A DNA stretch of 64,000 nt, from the NCBI RefSeq assembly GCF_001955655.1, contig NZ_MSPW01000003.1, forward strand, positions 248,001 through 312,000. Direction: 5' to 3'. Of the stretch, positions 17,521-27,383 are shown piece by piece (the first letter of the stretch is position 1; every line of letters begins with the position of its first letter). The notes below the pieces were generated by a model. It did no database searches. It saw nothing but the letters and a program-made list of their open reading frames with translations, and was not told where the DNA came from. This DNA is from Viridibacillus arenosi (lineage in GTDB: Bacteria; Bacillota; Bacilli; Bacillales_A; Planococcaceae). The translations under genes and the position numbers were made by a program.

Positions 17521-18297
17521 TTACATAGACTGTTTATTTAACAACTCTGTTATTTGTTTATTATTACCATCATGAAAAGCTTGAACAATGGCACTACCTA
17601 CAATGACACCATCTGCCATAGCACCGATTTCCTTCACTTGCTGTGAATTTGAAATACCAAACCCTGCAAGTACCGGTACTTGACTTACTTTTTTCAAATT
17701 AGCTAAATACTGTTCAAGTTGCTCTGTAAATTCTTGTCTCACACCAGTTGTACCATTAACAGTAACAGCATAAATAAATCCTTCTGCAGCTTTAGCGATT
17801 TTTATAATACGTTTTTGCGGACTTGTTAATGATACGAGTTGAATAAGTGCAATATCTGTATCTTGTAATTCACTTGTGATGATAGTAGATTCTTCTAACG
17901 GTAAATCAGGAATGATTAGACCACTCACTCCACTTTGTTCACATGCTTTGGTGAAATCTTGAATACCATATGCAATGATTGGGTTCAAATATGACATTAC
18001 TACGAGTGGAGTATGAATTTCATCTTTAAATTTTGTAATAGTTTTTAATATATTACGTAGATTAGCACCGGCTTCTAATGCACGAAGGCCTGCCTCTTGG
18101 ATAACTGGTCCATCTGCAACAGGATCTGTAAATGGAATACCCAGCTCTATTGCAGTTACACCACTATCTTGTAAAAACAATATCTGTTCGCGAAGGGAAT
18201 CTAGTCCCCCGTCCCCTGCCATAATGTAAGCAACAAACGCTTTTTCACCTTGTGCTATTTTTGCTTCCATCACTTTTTGTAATGTTTTAATTGCCAT
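17521..18297 (-). CDS. trpA: Tryptophan synthase alpha subunit
   Basis: 258 residues, TIM barrel. Family motifs are intact: [27 protein letters not shown] (the catalytic Glu and Asp lie here), [13 protein letters not shown] and [11 protein letters not shown], with GSAIV near the end. It splits indole-3-glycerol phosphate to indole, which passes to TrpB. Last gene of trpEDCFBA; its start overlaps the end of trpB by 11 bases and its ribosome binding site GGAGG lies inside trpB. Confidence 0.97.
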   Translation of the reverse strand: MAIKTLQKVMEAKIAQGEKAFVAYIMAGDGGLDSLREQILFLQDSGVTAIELGIPFTDPVADGPVIQEAGLRALEAGANLRNILKTITKFKDEIHTPLVVMSYLNPIIAYGIQDFTKACEQSGVSGLIIPDLPLEESTIITSELQDTDIALIQLVSLTSPQKRIIKIAKAAEGFIYAVTVNGTTGVRQEFTEQLEQYLANLKKVSQVPVLAGFGISNSQQVKEIGAMADGVIVGSAIVQAFHDGNNKQITELLNKQSM

Positions 18298-19495
18298 TAT
18301 TAATTCCTCCTAATGCATCTCGAACAGTTTGTACGTCTTTATCACCACGACCTGATAAGCAGATTACTAAAATCTCGTCTTTTTTCATTTTTTTAGCTAG
18401 TTTGGCTGCATAGAAAATAGCATGTGAACTTTCAAGTGCTGGTATTATTCCTTCAGTTCGGGATAATAATTGCAAACCTTCTAGTGCTTCTTGATCTGTT
18501 ACAGCCTCGTACTTCACTCTGCCGATATCATGTAAATGGCAATGTTCCGGTCCAACAGCTGGATAGTCTAAGCCTGCAGATATAGAATGTGCTTCTTGAA
18601 TAAAACCATTATCATCTTGCAGAACATACATATACGCTCCGTGCAATACGCCTTCTTTTTGATCTGCAATAGCCGCTGCATGTAAACCTGTTTCGAGTCC
18701 ACTTCCTGCAGCCTCTACGCCATAAAGTTTAACGTCTTCATCATTGACAAATGGATGGAACATACCGATTGCATTACTACCTCCACCAATACATGCTACG
18801 ATAGCATCAGGTAATCTACCTTCTCTTTCAACAATTTGTTTTCGTGTTTCAAGTCCAATAATACGTTGAAAATCACGTACAATTTGCGGGAATGGATGTG
18901 GTCCGAGAGCCGAACCTAAAATATAATGGGTATCTTCTACATTTGCGACCCAGTAACGAAGAGCTTCATTCACAGCATCTTTTAACGTACCAGCTCCTTG
19001 GTCGACAGAAACTACTTTTGCACCAAGTAATTCCATACGGAATACGTTTAACGCTTGTCGTCTGACATCTTCTTTTCCCATGAAAATAATACACTCTAAG
19101 TCAAACAGGGCACAAACAGTGGCAGTAGCTACACCGTGTTGACCGGCACCTGTTTCAGCAACAATTTTCTTTTTCCCCATACGCATAGCAAGTAGCGCTT
19201 GACCTAATGCATTATTAATTTTATGAGCACCTGTATGGTTAAGGTCTTCACGTTTTAAATAGATTTTCGCACCGCCAAGTTTCTTAGTTAAGCGCTCAGC
19301 GTAATATAGTGGATTTTCACGCCCTACATAATCTTTTAAATAGTAATTTAATTCTTCATAAAAAGCTGGATCTTGTTGAGCTTCCTTATAGGCATCTTCT
19401 AATTCTATTAATGCAGTCATCAATGTTTCGGGTACGTATTGACCACCAAATTTACCATAACGTCCTGCTTGCTTCTGCTCGATTGTTTTTACCAT
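18287..19495 (-). CDS. trpB: Tryptophan synthase beta subunit
   Basis: 402 residues, PLP enzyme. [15 protein letters not shown] carries the Schiff-base lysine, [10 protein letters not shown] binds the PLP phosphate, and [13 protein letters not shown] is the catalytic COMM-region. It joins indole and serine to make tryptophan, working in an alpha2-beta2 complex with TrpA. GAGGAG precedes the start, which overlaps the trpF stop (TAATG), so translation is coupled. Confidence 0.98.
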   Translation of the reverse strand: MVKTIEQKQAGRYGKFGGQYVPETLMTALIELEDAYKEAQQDPAFYEELNYYLKDYVGRENPLYYAERLTKKLGGAKIYLKREDLNHTGAHKINNALGQALLAMRMGKKKIVAETGAGQHGVATATVCALFDLECIIFMGKEDVRRQALNVFRMELLGAKVVSVDQGAGTLKDAVNEALRYWVANVEDTHYILGSALGPHPFPQIVRDFQRIIGLETRKQIVEREGRLPDAIVACIGGGSNAIGMFHPFVNDEDVKLYGVEAAGSGLETGLHAAAIADQKEGVLHGAYMYVLQDDNGFIQEAHSISAGLDYPAVGPEHCHLHDIGRVKYEAVTDQEALEGLQLLSRTEGIIPALESSHAIFYAAKLAKKMKKDEILVICLSGRGDKDVQTVRDALGGINNGN

Positions 19496-20112
19496 TAAGA
19501 TCTCTCCTCACCTTTTGCTGCTTGAATAAATGCTTTTATTAACTCATTACTTTTACGTCCATCTACTTCTACACCGCTAGAGACATCTACCATATATGGT
19601 TGAACACGATTAATTGCATCTCCTACATTTGTAGGCGTTAGACCACCTGCTAATATGAGTCGATTTTCTGAAATGCCATGTCCTTGTAGTAGTTGCCAAT
19701 CGAATGATATACCACTTCCCCCTTGGAAATCAGTTCCCGGGGCATCGAATAATAAATAATCGGTCTTATACTTTGAGCCATTCTCTATATCTTCAACCTT
19801 TTTAACTGCTAATGCTTTAATAGAAGGAAACTGACATGTCTCAATATATTCAGGTGTTTCATGTCCATGAAACTGCACATAGTCAAGTGGTACCGTATCT
19901 ACAATTTGCTCTAACTCTTCAATTGTTGGATCAACAAAAACGCCTATTTTAAGTACACCTTCAGGCACGAACTTGGCAAGCTCTTTAGCTTTGTCAATTG
20001 AAATTTGGCGTTTACTCGCTGCAAATACAAAGCCAATGGCATCGGCTCCTGCTGAAACTGCCGTTTTAACATGCTCGGGTTCTTGTAAACCACAAATTTT
20101 TACTTTTGTCAC
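19495..20112 (-). CDS. trpF: Phosphoribosylanthranilate isomerase
   Basis: 205-residue TIM barrel. [10 protein letters not shown] at the start carries the catalytic Cys, and [12 protein letters not shown], the aspartate in [12 protein letters not shown] and AGGLTPTNV are diagnostic. It converts PRA to CdRP. The GTG start at 20112 overlaps the trpC stop (GTGA), implying coupling. A separate trpF, rather than a trpCF fusion, is the usual Bacillales arrangement. Confidence 0.97.
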   Translation of the reverse strand: MTKVKICGLQEPEHVKTAVSAGADAIGFVFAASKRQISIDKAKELAKFVPEGVLKIGVFVDPTIEELEQIVDTVPLDYVQFHGHETPEYIETCQFPSIKALAVKKVEDIENGSKYKTDYLLFDAPGTDFQGGSGISFDWQLLQGHGISENRLILAGGLTPTNVGDAINRVQPYMVDVSSGVEVDGRKSNELIKAFIQAAKGEERS

Positions 20113-20897
20113 TGTATTTCCACACCTTTCTCCACTTTGAAAGTTTCTATAGTTTGTGCAACCTCGCCACTTCGCATTAATGTTTCTCCGACTAAAATGG
20201 CACTCGCACCATGTTTTGCTATAATTTCTGCATCCTGTGATGATTGCATACCACTTTCACTGATTAATACTCGTTTTTCATGGAAAGGGAAAATGTCTGC
20301 AATCTCAGCAGTACGCGCTAAATCTACATCAAATGTTTTTAAATCACGATTATTAACACCTATCAATCTAGCATCCAACTTAAGAGCTTGTTGAAGTTCA
20401 TCTGTATTATGTACTTCAACCAGAATTTCTAATTTAGATTTTATTGCATATTCATAGAGAGTTTGTAATCTCTCTAGTTGTAATGCCGCCACGATTAATA
20501 AGATGACAGAAGCACCTGAAGCTTTTGCCTGATCAATTTGAACTTCATGAATGATAAAATCTTTACATAAAAGCGGTATTCCAACGGCGTTAGATACTTC
20601 TTTCAAATCTTCGAATGAGCCTTTGAAAAAAGGAGTGTCAGTTAATACTGATATACAAGCTGCTCCAGCTTGCTCATAAATCCTAGCTTGCTCCACTGGA
20701 TTGGCACCTTCATTTATTAACCCTTTAGAAGGAGAGGCACGTTTCATCTCAGCAATGATTTGTAGTCGTTTTTTTTGATAAAGTGCGTCGAATAGAGATG
20801 GTCTTTTAGTTGACCCTTTAATTTTTTCTGGAGGGTTTTGTAGTAATTTTAGGACTTCATTTTCTTTTTCTTTTAAAATCCGATCCAAAATCGTCAT
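20109..20897 (-). CDS. trpC: Indole-3-glycerol phosphate synthase
   Basis: 262-residue TIM barrel. IIAEMKRASPSKG, LLCKDFIIHEVQIDQAKASG, EVHNTDELQQAL, IGVNNRDLKTF and ISESGM are the conserved substrate and catalytic loops (Glu and Lys residues in place). It closes the ring of CdRP to indole-3-glycerol phosphate. The start overlaps the trpD stop by four bases (ATGA), with AGGAGG upstream. Confidence 0.97.
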   Translation of the reverse strand: MTILDRILKEKENEVLKLLQNPPEKIKGSTKRPSLFDALYQKKRLQIIAEMKRASPSKGLINEGANPVEQARIYEQAGAACISVLTDTPFFKGSFEDLKEVSNAVGIPLLCKDFIIHEVQIDQAKASGASVILLIVAALQLERLQTLYEYAIKSKLEILVEVHNTDELQQALKLDARLIGVNNRDLKTFDVDLARTAEIADIFPFHEKRVLISESGMQSSQDAEIIAKHGASAILVGETLMRSGEVAQTIETFKVEKGVEIQ

Positions 20898-21928
20898 TTT
20901 ATAGCCTCCTGTTTTTTACGAGCTTCACTATATGCCACTACAGCATCTAACTTTTCTAAAGCTTTACCTGATAAAATAGTATCAATTGCTAGATCGACTC
21001 CGACCTTAATGTGATCTACTATTCCGTATGCAAATAAACCAATAGCTGCATTGAAAACAACCGTATCAAAATATGCATCTCTTTTACCACCTAGTAATTT
21101 GCGCATAATGATGGCATTTTCAGTTGCATTTCCTCCACGAATTGCTTCAAAGGGTGCAGATTTTAAACCAACATCTTCAGGTGTTAATGAAAATGGTATT
21201 AAATCTTCATGATCTACTAAAACAAAATCATTTTGACCAGCGAGCGATGCTTCATCCATACCTCCAGCTCCACATACGACAATTCCGCGATCTCGACCGA
21301 GCATCTTCATAACAGCAGCATATTCCATTGTGAATTCAGGTCTATTAATTCCTGTAAACTGCGTATCTAAAGTGACTGGATTTGTTAATGGCCCTACTAA
21401 GTTGAAAATCGTTGGTTTACCGATTTGGCGTCTCACTTGACCAATTCTTTTTAGTTTCGGATGGACATTTGGTGCATATAGAAAGGCTATTCCATGTGTA
21501 TTTAAAAGTTCAACTGTTTCATCAATCGTTAGATCAGTATGAATACCTAGTGCTTCAAGTACGTCAGAGCTTCCTGCAGCACTGGAGATTTTTCGATTAC
21601 CATGTTTTGCAATTATCGCTCCTGCACCAGCCATCACAAATGCTGCAGTTGTGCTTATATTGAAACTATTCACACCATCTCCACCCGTACCACAATTATC
21701 CATATATCTTGCAGTCGGAGCAGGTACCTCTAACGCAAAAGATTTCATAACGGTCGCAAGTGCTGCAACCTCATGAGCAGTCTCCCCTTTTTTCGCTAAA
21801 GCGATTAAAAATGTCTTAATATCATGCAAAGCTGTCTCATCTTGAAACATCAGTTTTGATGCTTGAAGCATTTCATCAAATAATAAATGTTGATTGTTCT
21901 CTACCACTTTTATAAATTGTTTCATCAT
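20894..21928 (-). CDS. trpD: Anthranilate phosphoribosyltransferase
   Basis: About 344 residues. The PRPP site DNCGTGGDGVNSFNIST and the glycine-rich KHGNRKISSAAGSSDVLEALG are intact, as is VGPLTNP. It attaches anthranilate to PRPP. The frame is open to a GTG at 21934; ATG at 21928 with AGGAG at five bases is the better start, and a second ATG follows directly. It follows trpE after a short gap. No trpG domain is fused to it. Confidence 0.97.
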   Translation of the reverse strand: MMKQFIKVVENNQHLLFDEMLQASKLMFQDETALHDIKTFLIALAKKGETAHEVAALATVMKSFALEVPAPTARYMDNCGTGGDGVNSFNISTTAAFVMAGAGAIIAKHGNRKISSAAGSSDVLEALGIHTDLTIDETVELLNTHGIAFLYAPNVHPKLKRIGQVRRQIGKPTIFNLVGPLTNPVTLDTQFTGINRPEFTMEYAAVMKMLGRDRGIVVCGAGGMDEASLAGQNDFVLVDHEDLIPFSLTPEDVGLKSAPFEAIRGGNATENAIIMRKLLGGKRDAYFDTVVFNAAIGLFAYGIVDHIKVGVDLAIDTILSGKALEKLDAVVAYSEARKKQEAIK

Positions 21929-21947
21929 GCACACTCCTCATGTAAGT

Positions 21948-23321
21948 TCATTCACCTTTGAAAGAGATTAATGACTTTGCCTTTGCTTCCGTCTCGTCAA
22001 ACTCATTAGAAGGAATTGAATCTTTAACAATTCCTGCTCCTGCTTGAATATACGCTTTATTGTTTTTCACAAGCATAGATCGAATCGTAATAGCAAAATC
22101 TATATTTCCGTTAAAACCGATATAACCAATGGCTCCACCATATGTGCTTCTATGAGTTGTTTCAATTTCATCAATAATAGCCATTGCCAAGTGCTTTGGT
22201 TTTCCCGTCACCGTTCCTGTTGGGAATGTTGCTGAAAGGGCATCTAGAGCATGAAGTACTGGTGATAATTTGCCTTCGACATTTGACATGAGGTGCATGA
22301 CGTGTTCAAATCGAATAACCTCCATGTAGTTTTTCACGCGTACTGTAGCAGGTGCACATATATGGGTTAATTCCTGTCTAGCCTCGTCAAGCAAAACATT
22401 ATGCTCTGCAATTTCTTTCGGATCATTTAATAACTTTCTTGCTTGATGTTCATCTTCATCTATTGTTTGACCGCGACTAACAGTTCCCGCAATTGGATTT
22501 ACCTTCACTATGTGATTGGTAACACTGACTACACATTCCGGTGAGGCACCGATTAAAATATGTTGATCAAATTCCACATAGTACATATAAGGTGAGGGGT
22601 TTTGTTTACGCAATTTTCGGTAAATTGAAAATGGATTTCCAGTCAAATCGGCAGCTAGCTGACGTGAAAGTACCACTTGCTCGACCTCACCGTTTTCTAT
22701 ATGTTGTAACGCTTGATTAACTTGCTTTTCAAATTTTTCTCTAGTCACATTGCTTTTAAATTTACTTAAATGGTAGTCTTCATCGATTATTTCATTGCCG
22801 GTCGAAATTTCCTGTGCAATAACTTCTAAATCTGGTATCTCTTGTTCTGGATTCACAGCAGTATGCAGAATGGTAACGATATCTTCAAAATAATCAAAAA
22901 TGATAATTGTTTCATAGATTTGAAAATTCACATCTGGTAGATCCAACTTGTCATCTAATATAGAATCCATCTTTGCTGCACCGTACCCAATATAACCAAC
23001 AGCCCCACCAGTAAAAGGAAAGGCAGATTTTTCTGTAATTCTAGGCATTAATCGTTTTAACTGAGTCAATAAATCACCCGTATACTCGTAGCTTTTACTT
23101 GTTGTGAATTGTTGTTCAATTAACTTTTGCCCACTACCACTATAAGATTTTAAAGGGTTCTCCCCAATAAACGAATATCGTCCTGATTCTTCGGATTTTG
23201 CTGAGCTTTCCAACAAAAATTTCCGTTGTCCTTTTAACCTATTAAATATTAATATTGGTGTTAATGTATCGCCTGCTAATTTCTTCACTGTCGTTCTATA
23301 ACTTAATTTCTCTCTGCTCAT
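21948..23321 (-). CDS. trpE: Anthranilate synthase component I
   Basis: 457 residues. The feedback motif LLESSAKSEESGRYSFIG and the catalytic block are clear (VNPIAGTVSRG, TFPTGTVTGKPK, YGGAIGYIGFNGN, IRSMLVKNNKAYIQAGAGIV). It makes anthranilate from chorismate with ammonia supplied by a glutaminase subunit. No trpG is present in the window; as in B. subtilis, a shared amphibolic pabA/trpG elsewhere is expected. GAGAGG precedes the ATG. First gene of the operon, 42 bases after the T-box terminator. Confidence 0.97.
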   Translation of the reverse strand: MSREKLSYRTTVKKLAGDTLTPILIFNRLKGQRKFLLESSAKSEESGRYSFIGENPLKSYSGSGQKLIEQQFTTSKSYEYTGDLLTQLKRLMPRITEKSAFPFTGGAVGYIGYGAAKMDSILDDKLDLPDVNFQIYETIIIFDYFEDIVTILHTAVNPEQEIPDLEVIAQEISTGNEIIDEDYHLSKFKSNVTREKFEKQVNQALQHIENGEVEQVVLSRQLAADLTGNPFSIYRKLRKQNPSPYMYYVEFDQHILIGASPECVVSVTNHIVKVNPIAGTVSRGQTIDEDEHQARKLLNDPKEIAEHNVLLDEARQELTHICAPATVRVKNYMEVIRFEHVMHLMSNVEGKLSPVLHALDALSATFPTGTVTGKPKHLAMAIIDEIETTHRSTYGGAIGYIGFNGNIDFAITIRSMLVKNNKAYIQAGAGIVKDSIPSNEFDETEAKAKSLISFKGE

Positions 23322-23362
23322 AACTTAACCTCTCCTCTTCTCAACTCTTTATGAAAAATGCA

Positions 23363-23714
23363 TAAAAAAAGTCCTCTCGAAAGGAAAATTCCTTTCAAGA
23401 GGACGATATTCACCGCGTTGCCACCTCAAGTTGAAGCATTTAATATGCTCCCACTTAGCGTATCAAAAAGATACTACCCATAACGTAGGTTAGGCGTCTA
23501 TTAGTAATTAGAAGTAGGATCACTTCGGTTCTTAATAGCTCTCATAAGTCCATTCATATAGGAGATAGATCAGTTTTCACCTGCCACTGACTCTCTACAC
23601 TACCACACCTATACTACTACTCTTACTCTTCAATTTCTCTGCTATGCTAATCTCAACTGTTCTAAAGGTGGTCTCGCTCCCGAAACCTGCTACCTATCCC
23701 GAACAAAATTGTTA
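23363..23714 (-). ncRNA. T-box leader of the trp operon, tryptophan specifier
   Basis: The minus strand shows the full T-box architecture. The AGAGAG bulge and GGCAGGTGAAA apical loop of Stem I are near 23575-23600; GAA-TGG-ACTTAT places the specifier TGG (Trp) at 23550-23552; the T-box sequence AGGTGGCAACGCGG is at 23413-23426. The terminator, GTCCTCTCGAAAGG pairing with CCTTTCAAGAGGAC (23371-23404), is followed by seven T. Uncharged tRNA-Trp should pair with the specifier and T-box and favour the antiterminator, switching on trpEDCFBA. No anti-TRAP or TRAP-site GAG/UAG repeat array is seen. Confidence 0.95.
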
Positions 23715-23720
23715 AGCTTT

Positions 23721-23749
23721 ATATTAAGCTTTGAAATCTGAAATGTCAA
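23721..23749 (-). promoter_or_regulatory. Sigma-A promoter of the trp operon
   Basis: TTGACA (23744-23749) and TAATAT (23721-23726) with a 17-base spacer, just upstream of the T-box leader. Confidence 0.85.
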
Positions 23750-23911
23750 ATGAAATTTAAAAGAATGCATCCACTGAAATAATTGTGATTTTCATTTTTT
23801 ACTTTTATTAAAATATCAACGTAAATTATTTCACTTCCATTATAAAAAAAAGGATTAACAAATAAAATGTAGAATAGATTTTATAGCGTTAAAAAAGGAG
23901 TGATAAGTTAT

Positions 23912-24245
23912 ATGTTTGAAAGAATTGGCACTATAAGTTTTCCAATAAGTGATATTGAAAAATCTAGCACTTGGTATCAAAAATTATTAGGGTTTAAAGA
24001 AGTTTATTAAGCTGAATGCTCGAGTATTAAGTGTTGGAAATAGTGGCGTACCATTAACGATTGAGGCAGGAAATACTTCTCTTAAAAATCAAACTTATCC
24101 AATATTTTTCACAAAAGATATTAAAGCAACGCATAAGAAGTTAATGGAATATGGTGTAGATGTAGGGAGCTCAAAACTGAAGGAGTAAAGAACTTTTTTG
24201 AGTTTTTAAGATTTAGATAATAACAAATTACAAGTTTGTTATTGA
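23912..24245 (+). pseudogene. Broken VOC/glyoxalase-family gene
   Basis: ATG at 23912 has AAGGAG upstream and begins MFERIGTISFPISDIEKSST, WYQKLLGFKEVY, then a stop. The rest continues in other frames: LNARVLSVGNSGVPLTIEAG, NTSLKNQTYPIFFTKDI, and the typical VOC ending DLDNNKLQVCY. At least two frameshifts break it. An intact version would be about 115-120 residues, a single VOC module. Confidence 0.8.
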
Positions 24246-24269
24246 AAATAGTATCAAACAGCTAAGTTA

Positions 24270-24312
24270 TTATAGGCTTGGCTCTATTTCATTACATACC
24301 AAGCCTATTTAA
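24270..24312. terminator. Bidirectional hairpin between VOC pseudogene and AraC gene
   Basis: ATAGGCTTGG (24272-24281) pairs with CCAAGCCTAT (24299-24308). Confidence 0.65.
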
Positions 24313-24326
24313 GGATTATATCAACT

Positions 24327-25403
24327 TTATTCTTCTTTTATTCTTTTTATTATTTTTAAATATTGCACATCCCCTAAACCATAATTAGGAAACAGATGGA
24401 ACAAGTTTTTCAGTAATTCACCCTGAGATATTTCTAGGTGTTTTTTTATGTAAGCTGTGATTTCATTATCTTCTTTTAAATAATCCAAATAAAGTTTAAT
24501 ACCTTGATAAGTGACAGGCAATACTTGAACTTTTGGTAGTTGATGTTGGATCAATACTTGTTGATATATTTCTTTGTAACCTTCTGGCATTACTTCAATC
24601 TCTTCTACATCATAGGTCAATTCATTAACCATATGGAAGAATACCTTTCCTCTATAGTTCACCTGGTCTAAATATGCCAGTATTGTTAGTAAGTTCATCT
24701 GACAGAACATGTCCTCACCAAACCATAAAACGATGCATTTGTATTGATTTACAAAAAGAGGTTTTAAAGAGTTAGTGGTAATATTCTCATAATCTTGTAA
24801 AGACACTTCATGTCCTAAAGCTCTTAACTTTTTAAATTCATCACTGAATATTGTATAACATGTATCATTTGAACACATAGCTTCATTAAAAGGAACATAA
24901 TCACTTTTCCCCATTAACTGATGTTTAGAAAATTCCTCATACATCACCTGCCCATTTAAGATATTCAAAATATCTTTGTCGAATTGCTCATTCATTTTAT
25001 TTTGTAAATTTTCAATCTTTAACTTCTGTGAAATATCCATCATTAAACCTCCCTTTGTGCCATTCATATTAAGTTTCACATAAGACTGTAGTGGTGAAGG
25101 ATTTTTTCTAAAAGCATTTGGACTGATACCAAAAGTAGTTTTAAATGCTCTTGAAAAAGCCTCCTGAGATGAAAAACCATATTTGAATGCAATATCAATT
25201 GTTTTTTGTTCTGTTTTTTCAAGTTCAATGGCAGCTAGGTATATCTTTCTAAGTGCCCTATATCTTTTAATACTAATACCTGCCATTCGATGAAATGAAA
25301 AAGAACAGTAATAGGGTGAATAACCCATATCATTACCTAAGTTCTTTAATGAAAAATCATCAAATAAATGTTCCTCAATCCAGTCAATCATCTCCTGAAT
25401 CAT
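24327..25403 (-). CDS. AraC-family transcriptional regulator with C-terminal sensing domain
   Basis: About 358 residues. Two AraC helix-turn-helix motifs lie at the N-terminus (LKNLGNDMGYSPYYCSFSFH and IDIAFKYGFSSQEAFSRAFK, then FGISPNAFRK), and about 240 residues of unrecognised regulatory domain follow. N-terminal HTH plus a long tail is found in the Bacillus Rob/SoxS-like regulators that bind small molecules. The frame is open to ATG at 25427, but the ATG at 25403 fits GGAGG at nine bases. It may regulate the neighbouring pump, or the now broken VOC gene; neither is shown. Confidence 0.75.
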   Translation of the reverse strand: MIQEMIDWIEEHLFDDFSLKNLGNDMGYSPYYCSFSFHRMAGISIKRYRALRKIYLAAIELEKTEQKTIDIAFKYGFSSQEAFSRAFKTTFGISPNAFRKNPSPLQSYVKLNMNGTKGGLMMDISQKLKIENLQNKMNEQFDKDILNILNGQVMYEEFSKHQLMGKSDYVPFNEAMCSNDTCYTIFSDEFKKLRALGHEVSLQDYENITTNSLKPLFVNQYKCIVLWFGEDMFCQMNLLTILAYLDQVNYRGKVFFHMVNELTYDVEEIEVMPEGYKEIYQQVLIQHQLPKVQVLPVTYQGIKLYLDYLKEDNEITAYIKKHLEISQGELLKNLFHLFPNYGLGDVQYLKIIKRIKEE

Positions 25404-25560
25404 ATTGTTCATCCTCCACTTCTGCATTTATTATAAGCGAAATGGAAAGTGATGTTTTGATATAAGTTGTGTTTACTTGTTATTTTTAATGCTAAATTGA
25501 ACCGATGTGGATGCATTTTTATCAGCAAAAATTCATATAGATTCTTTACTTTTTTTATTT

Positions 25561-25715
25561 ATCTTAGTGGCTTGTTTTTGTTTTTTTATATAGACTAGCG
25601 AGGTTTATATTTTATTAATTAATTGTCGTATATGATTATCAAGTTAAAGATTCTTATATTATTTATATAGATACTTAAAGGACCAAGAGCGATTTTATGC
25701 TCCTGGTCCTTTAGT
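25561..25715. repeat. Dispersed repeat copy 1, ending in a hairpin
   Basis: About 150 bases shared with 27453-27604 and 47143-47298. It starts with CTTAGTGGCTT, has the box TAGACTAGCGAGGTTTATAT at 25591-25610, then ATATAGA, and ends with the hairpin GGACCAAGAGC (25679-25689) and GCTCCTGGTCC (25699-25709). The hairpin directly follows the minus-strand MATE gene and probably serves as its terminator. Confidence 0.6.
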
Positions 25716-25735
25716 CAATTTGTTATTTTCCCAAT

Positions 25736-27109
25736 TTATTGAAACATGGTATTTAATGTTTTCTTTTTCCAGAATAATTGTTGATACATAGATTGAACTA
25801 TGAAATTGACGATAAAGGCCATAGGATAACCTATCCATATACCATTTAACCCTAGTGTTGTGTTATGTGAAAGGAAATAAGCTACTGGTACTTCAATAAT
25901 CCAAATACTAGAGATTGTAAAAATAGTCGGCCATAAAACAGTACCGGTTGCTCTCATTGTTGCTGAGATAGACTGTGTATGCCCCAATATAACATAGCTC
26001 CAAAATGAAATAAGAATTAGGTTATGTGCGATATCAATTGCTTCACCATTATCTAAAAATATTTTTAAAATTGGATTTGATAGCAAATAGACAATTAATA
26101 TGAGCAATCCACCAAGAAGATAATTCAGTTTAATTCCTATTTTTTCTATTTTCTTTATTTTAGAAATATCCCCTGATCCAACAGACTGTGCTACAAATAC
26201 AGATATCGCAATTGAAATGCTAATTGCAGGTATTTGTACATAGCTCGCAATTTGATTGGCAACACCATATGCTGCTGTTGCATTTGAACCATAACTATTC
26301 ACAAAGGTTATAACTGCAATTTCTGACATCGCCATCGCTACCATACTTATACTTGAAGGTAGCGCTAATTTTAACAATGCTTTCAAAACTGCGCCTTTCA
26401 AATGAAAATGACGAAGAATCATTCGGTCTAATTTAAGAATGTGATTACTCTTATGCAGGTAGCCTATCAGAAGCACTAATGAGATTAGACTTGATAATAC
26501 AGCAGCATAAGCCGCACCATTTAATCCGTATTCAGGTAACCCAAACCAGCCAAAAATAAGTATAGGTAGTAAAAGAAGATTTAAAATTACACTTATGATT
26601 AAAAAATAAAATGGTGTTTTGGAATCACCTACACCTCTCATAAATGTTGTATACACCATATTTATGAAAGTAATAGGTAATGTAATAAATAGAATTTGAG
26701 CATATTCTACACTTTCACCAATAATATTCTTGGGTGTTCCCATCCATTTAAGAATTTCACCCGTAAAGACACTTCCAAAAATAGCACCAACAACTGAAAT
26801 CACAATCGTAAAAGCTAATGTGACTCCAACGATTTCCTTCAATTTCGTCATATTTCCCCCACCATAAGATTGCCCAATTAAAATCGAACTTCCTGAGCCT
26901 ATCCCAACCGCAAAGGTGATAAGGAAAAAGAAGAGTGGAAAGAATGCAGAAAGTGCTGCTAAAGAATCCACTCCTAGTGTTTGCCCAACGATAATAATCC
27001 CGAAAACTTGGCCTAATGATTGAATAATACTAGCCAAAATCACAGGAGTAAGAAAAGCTATCATAGGCTTAGATATTGATATTGTTTTATTTTCAAAAAG
27101 TTCATTCAT
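25736..27109 (-). CDS. MATE-family efflux protein
   Basis: 457 residues with about 12 membrane helices. MATE hallmarks include KPMIAFLTPVILASIIQSLG, a second half starting ALPSSISMVAMAMSE, and GVANQIASYVQIPAISISIA. It belongs to the NorM-like Na+/H+ drug antiporters, and is clearly different in sequence from the MATE pump at 11397. AAGGAG lies ten bases before the ATG. The promoter and operator at 27384-27449 lie about 300 bases upstream, with a tetR-like relic in between, suggesting it was once under TetR-type control. Confidence 0.9.
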   Translation of the reverse strand: MNELFENKTISISKPMIAFLTPVILASIIQSLGQVFGIIIVGQTLGVDSLAALSAFFPLFFFLITFAVGIGSGSSILIGQSYGGGNMTKLKEIVGVTLAFTIVISVVGAIFGSVFTGEILKWMGTPKNIIGESVEYAQILFITLPITFINMVYTTFMRGVGDSKTPFYFLIISVILNLLLLPILIFGWFGLPEYGLNGAAYAAVLSSLISLVLLIGYLHKSNHILKLDRMILRHFHLKGAVLKALLKLALPSSISMVAMAMSEIAVITFVNSYGSNATAAYGVANQIASYVQIPAISISIAISVFVAQSVGSGDISKIKKIEKIGIKLNYLLGGLLILIVYLLSNPILKIFLDNGEAIDIAHNLILISFWSYVILGHTQSISATMRATGTVLWPTIFTISSIWIIEVPVAYFLSHNTTLGLNGIWIGYPMAFIVNFIVQSMYQQLFWKKKTLNTMFQ

Positions 27110-27247
27110 ATAATACTAACTCCTTTATTAAAAAGAACAATAATGATAAAACTCACTTTTAAAGTACTTATTTGTTCCATCAAAATACTCTTCTTCGTTT
27201 TTTAAAAATCTTAAAGTACTGTAACTCAAAATCCTCATAACTAAGAT

Positions 27248-27301
27248 TCATTTACTTAAATTCCAACCAATTATTAATATTGCTTGTTCTTGTTTAGTCA
27301 T
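27248..27301 (-). pseudogene. tetR-like N-terminal relic between promoter and MATE pump
   Basis: GGGGGT precedes an ATG at 27301 that encodes MTKQEQAILIIGWNLSK and then stops. The pattern fits the first helix of TetR regulators. Downstream, to about 27115, another short frame (EEEYFDGTNKYFKSEFYHY) may be a further remnant. The middle and end of any TetR gene are missing, so the locus has probably lost its repressor. The family call rests on only 17 residues. Confidence 0.4.
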
Positions 27302-27383
27302 TCTATATTCAAGACCCCCTCTTTATTATGTTTCGTCAATCAATCTACTTATCCAAACAATAGTTAACTCTATTTACAAATAA

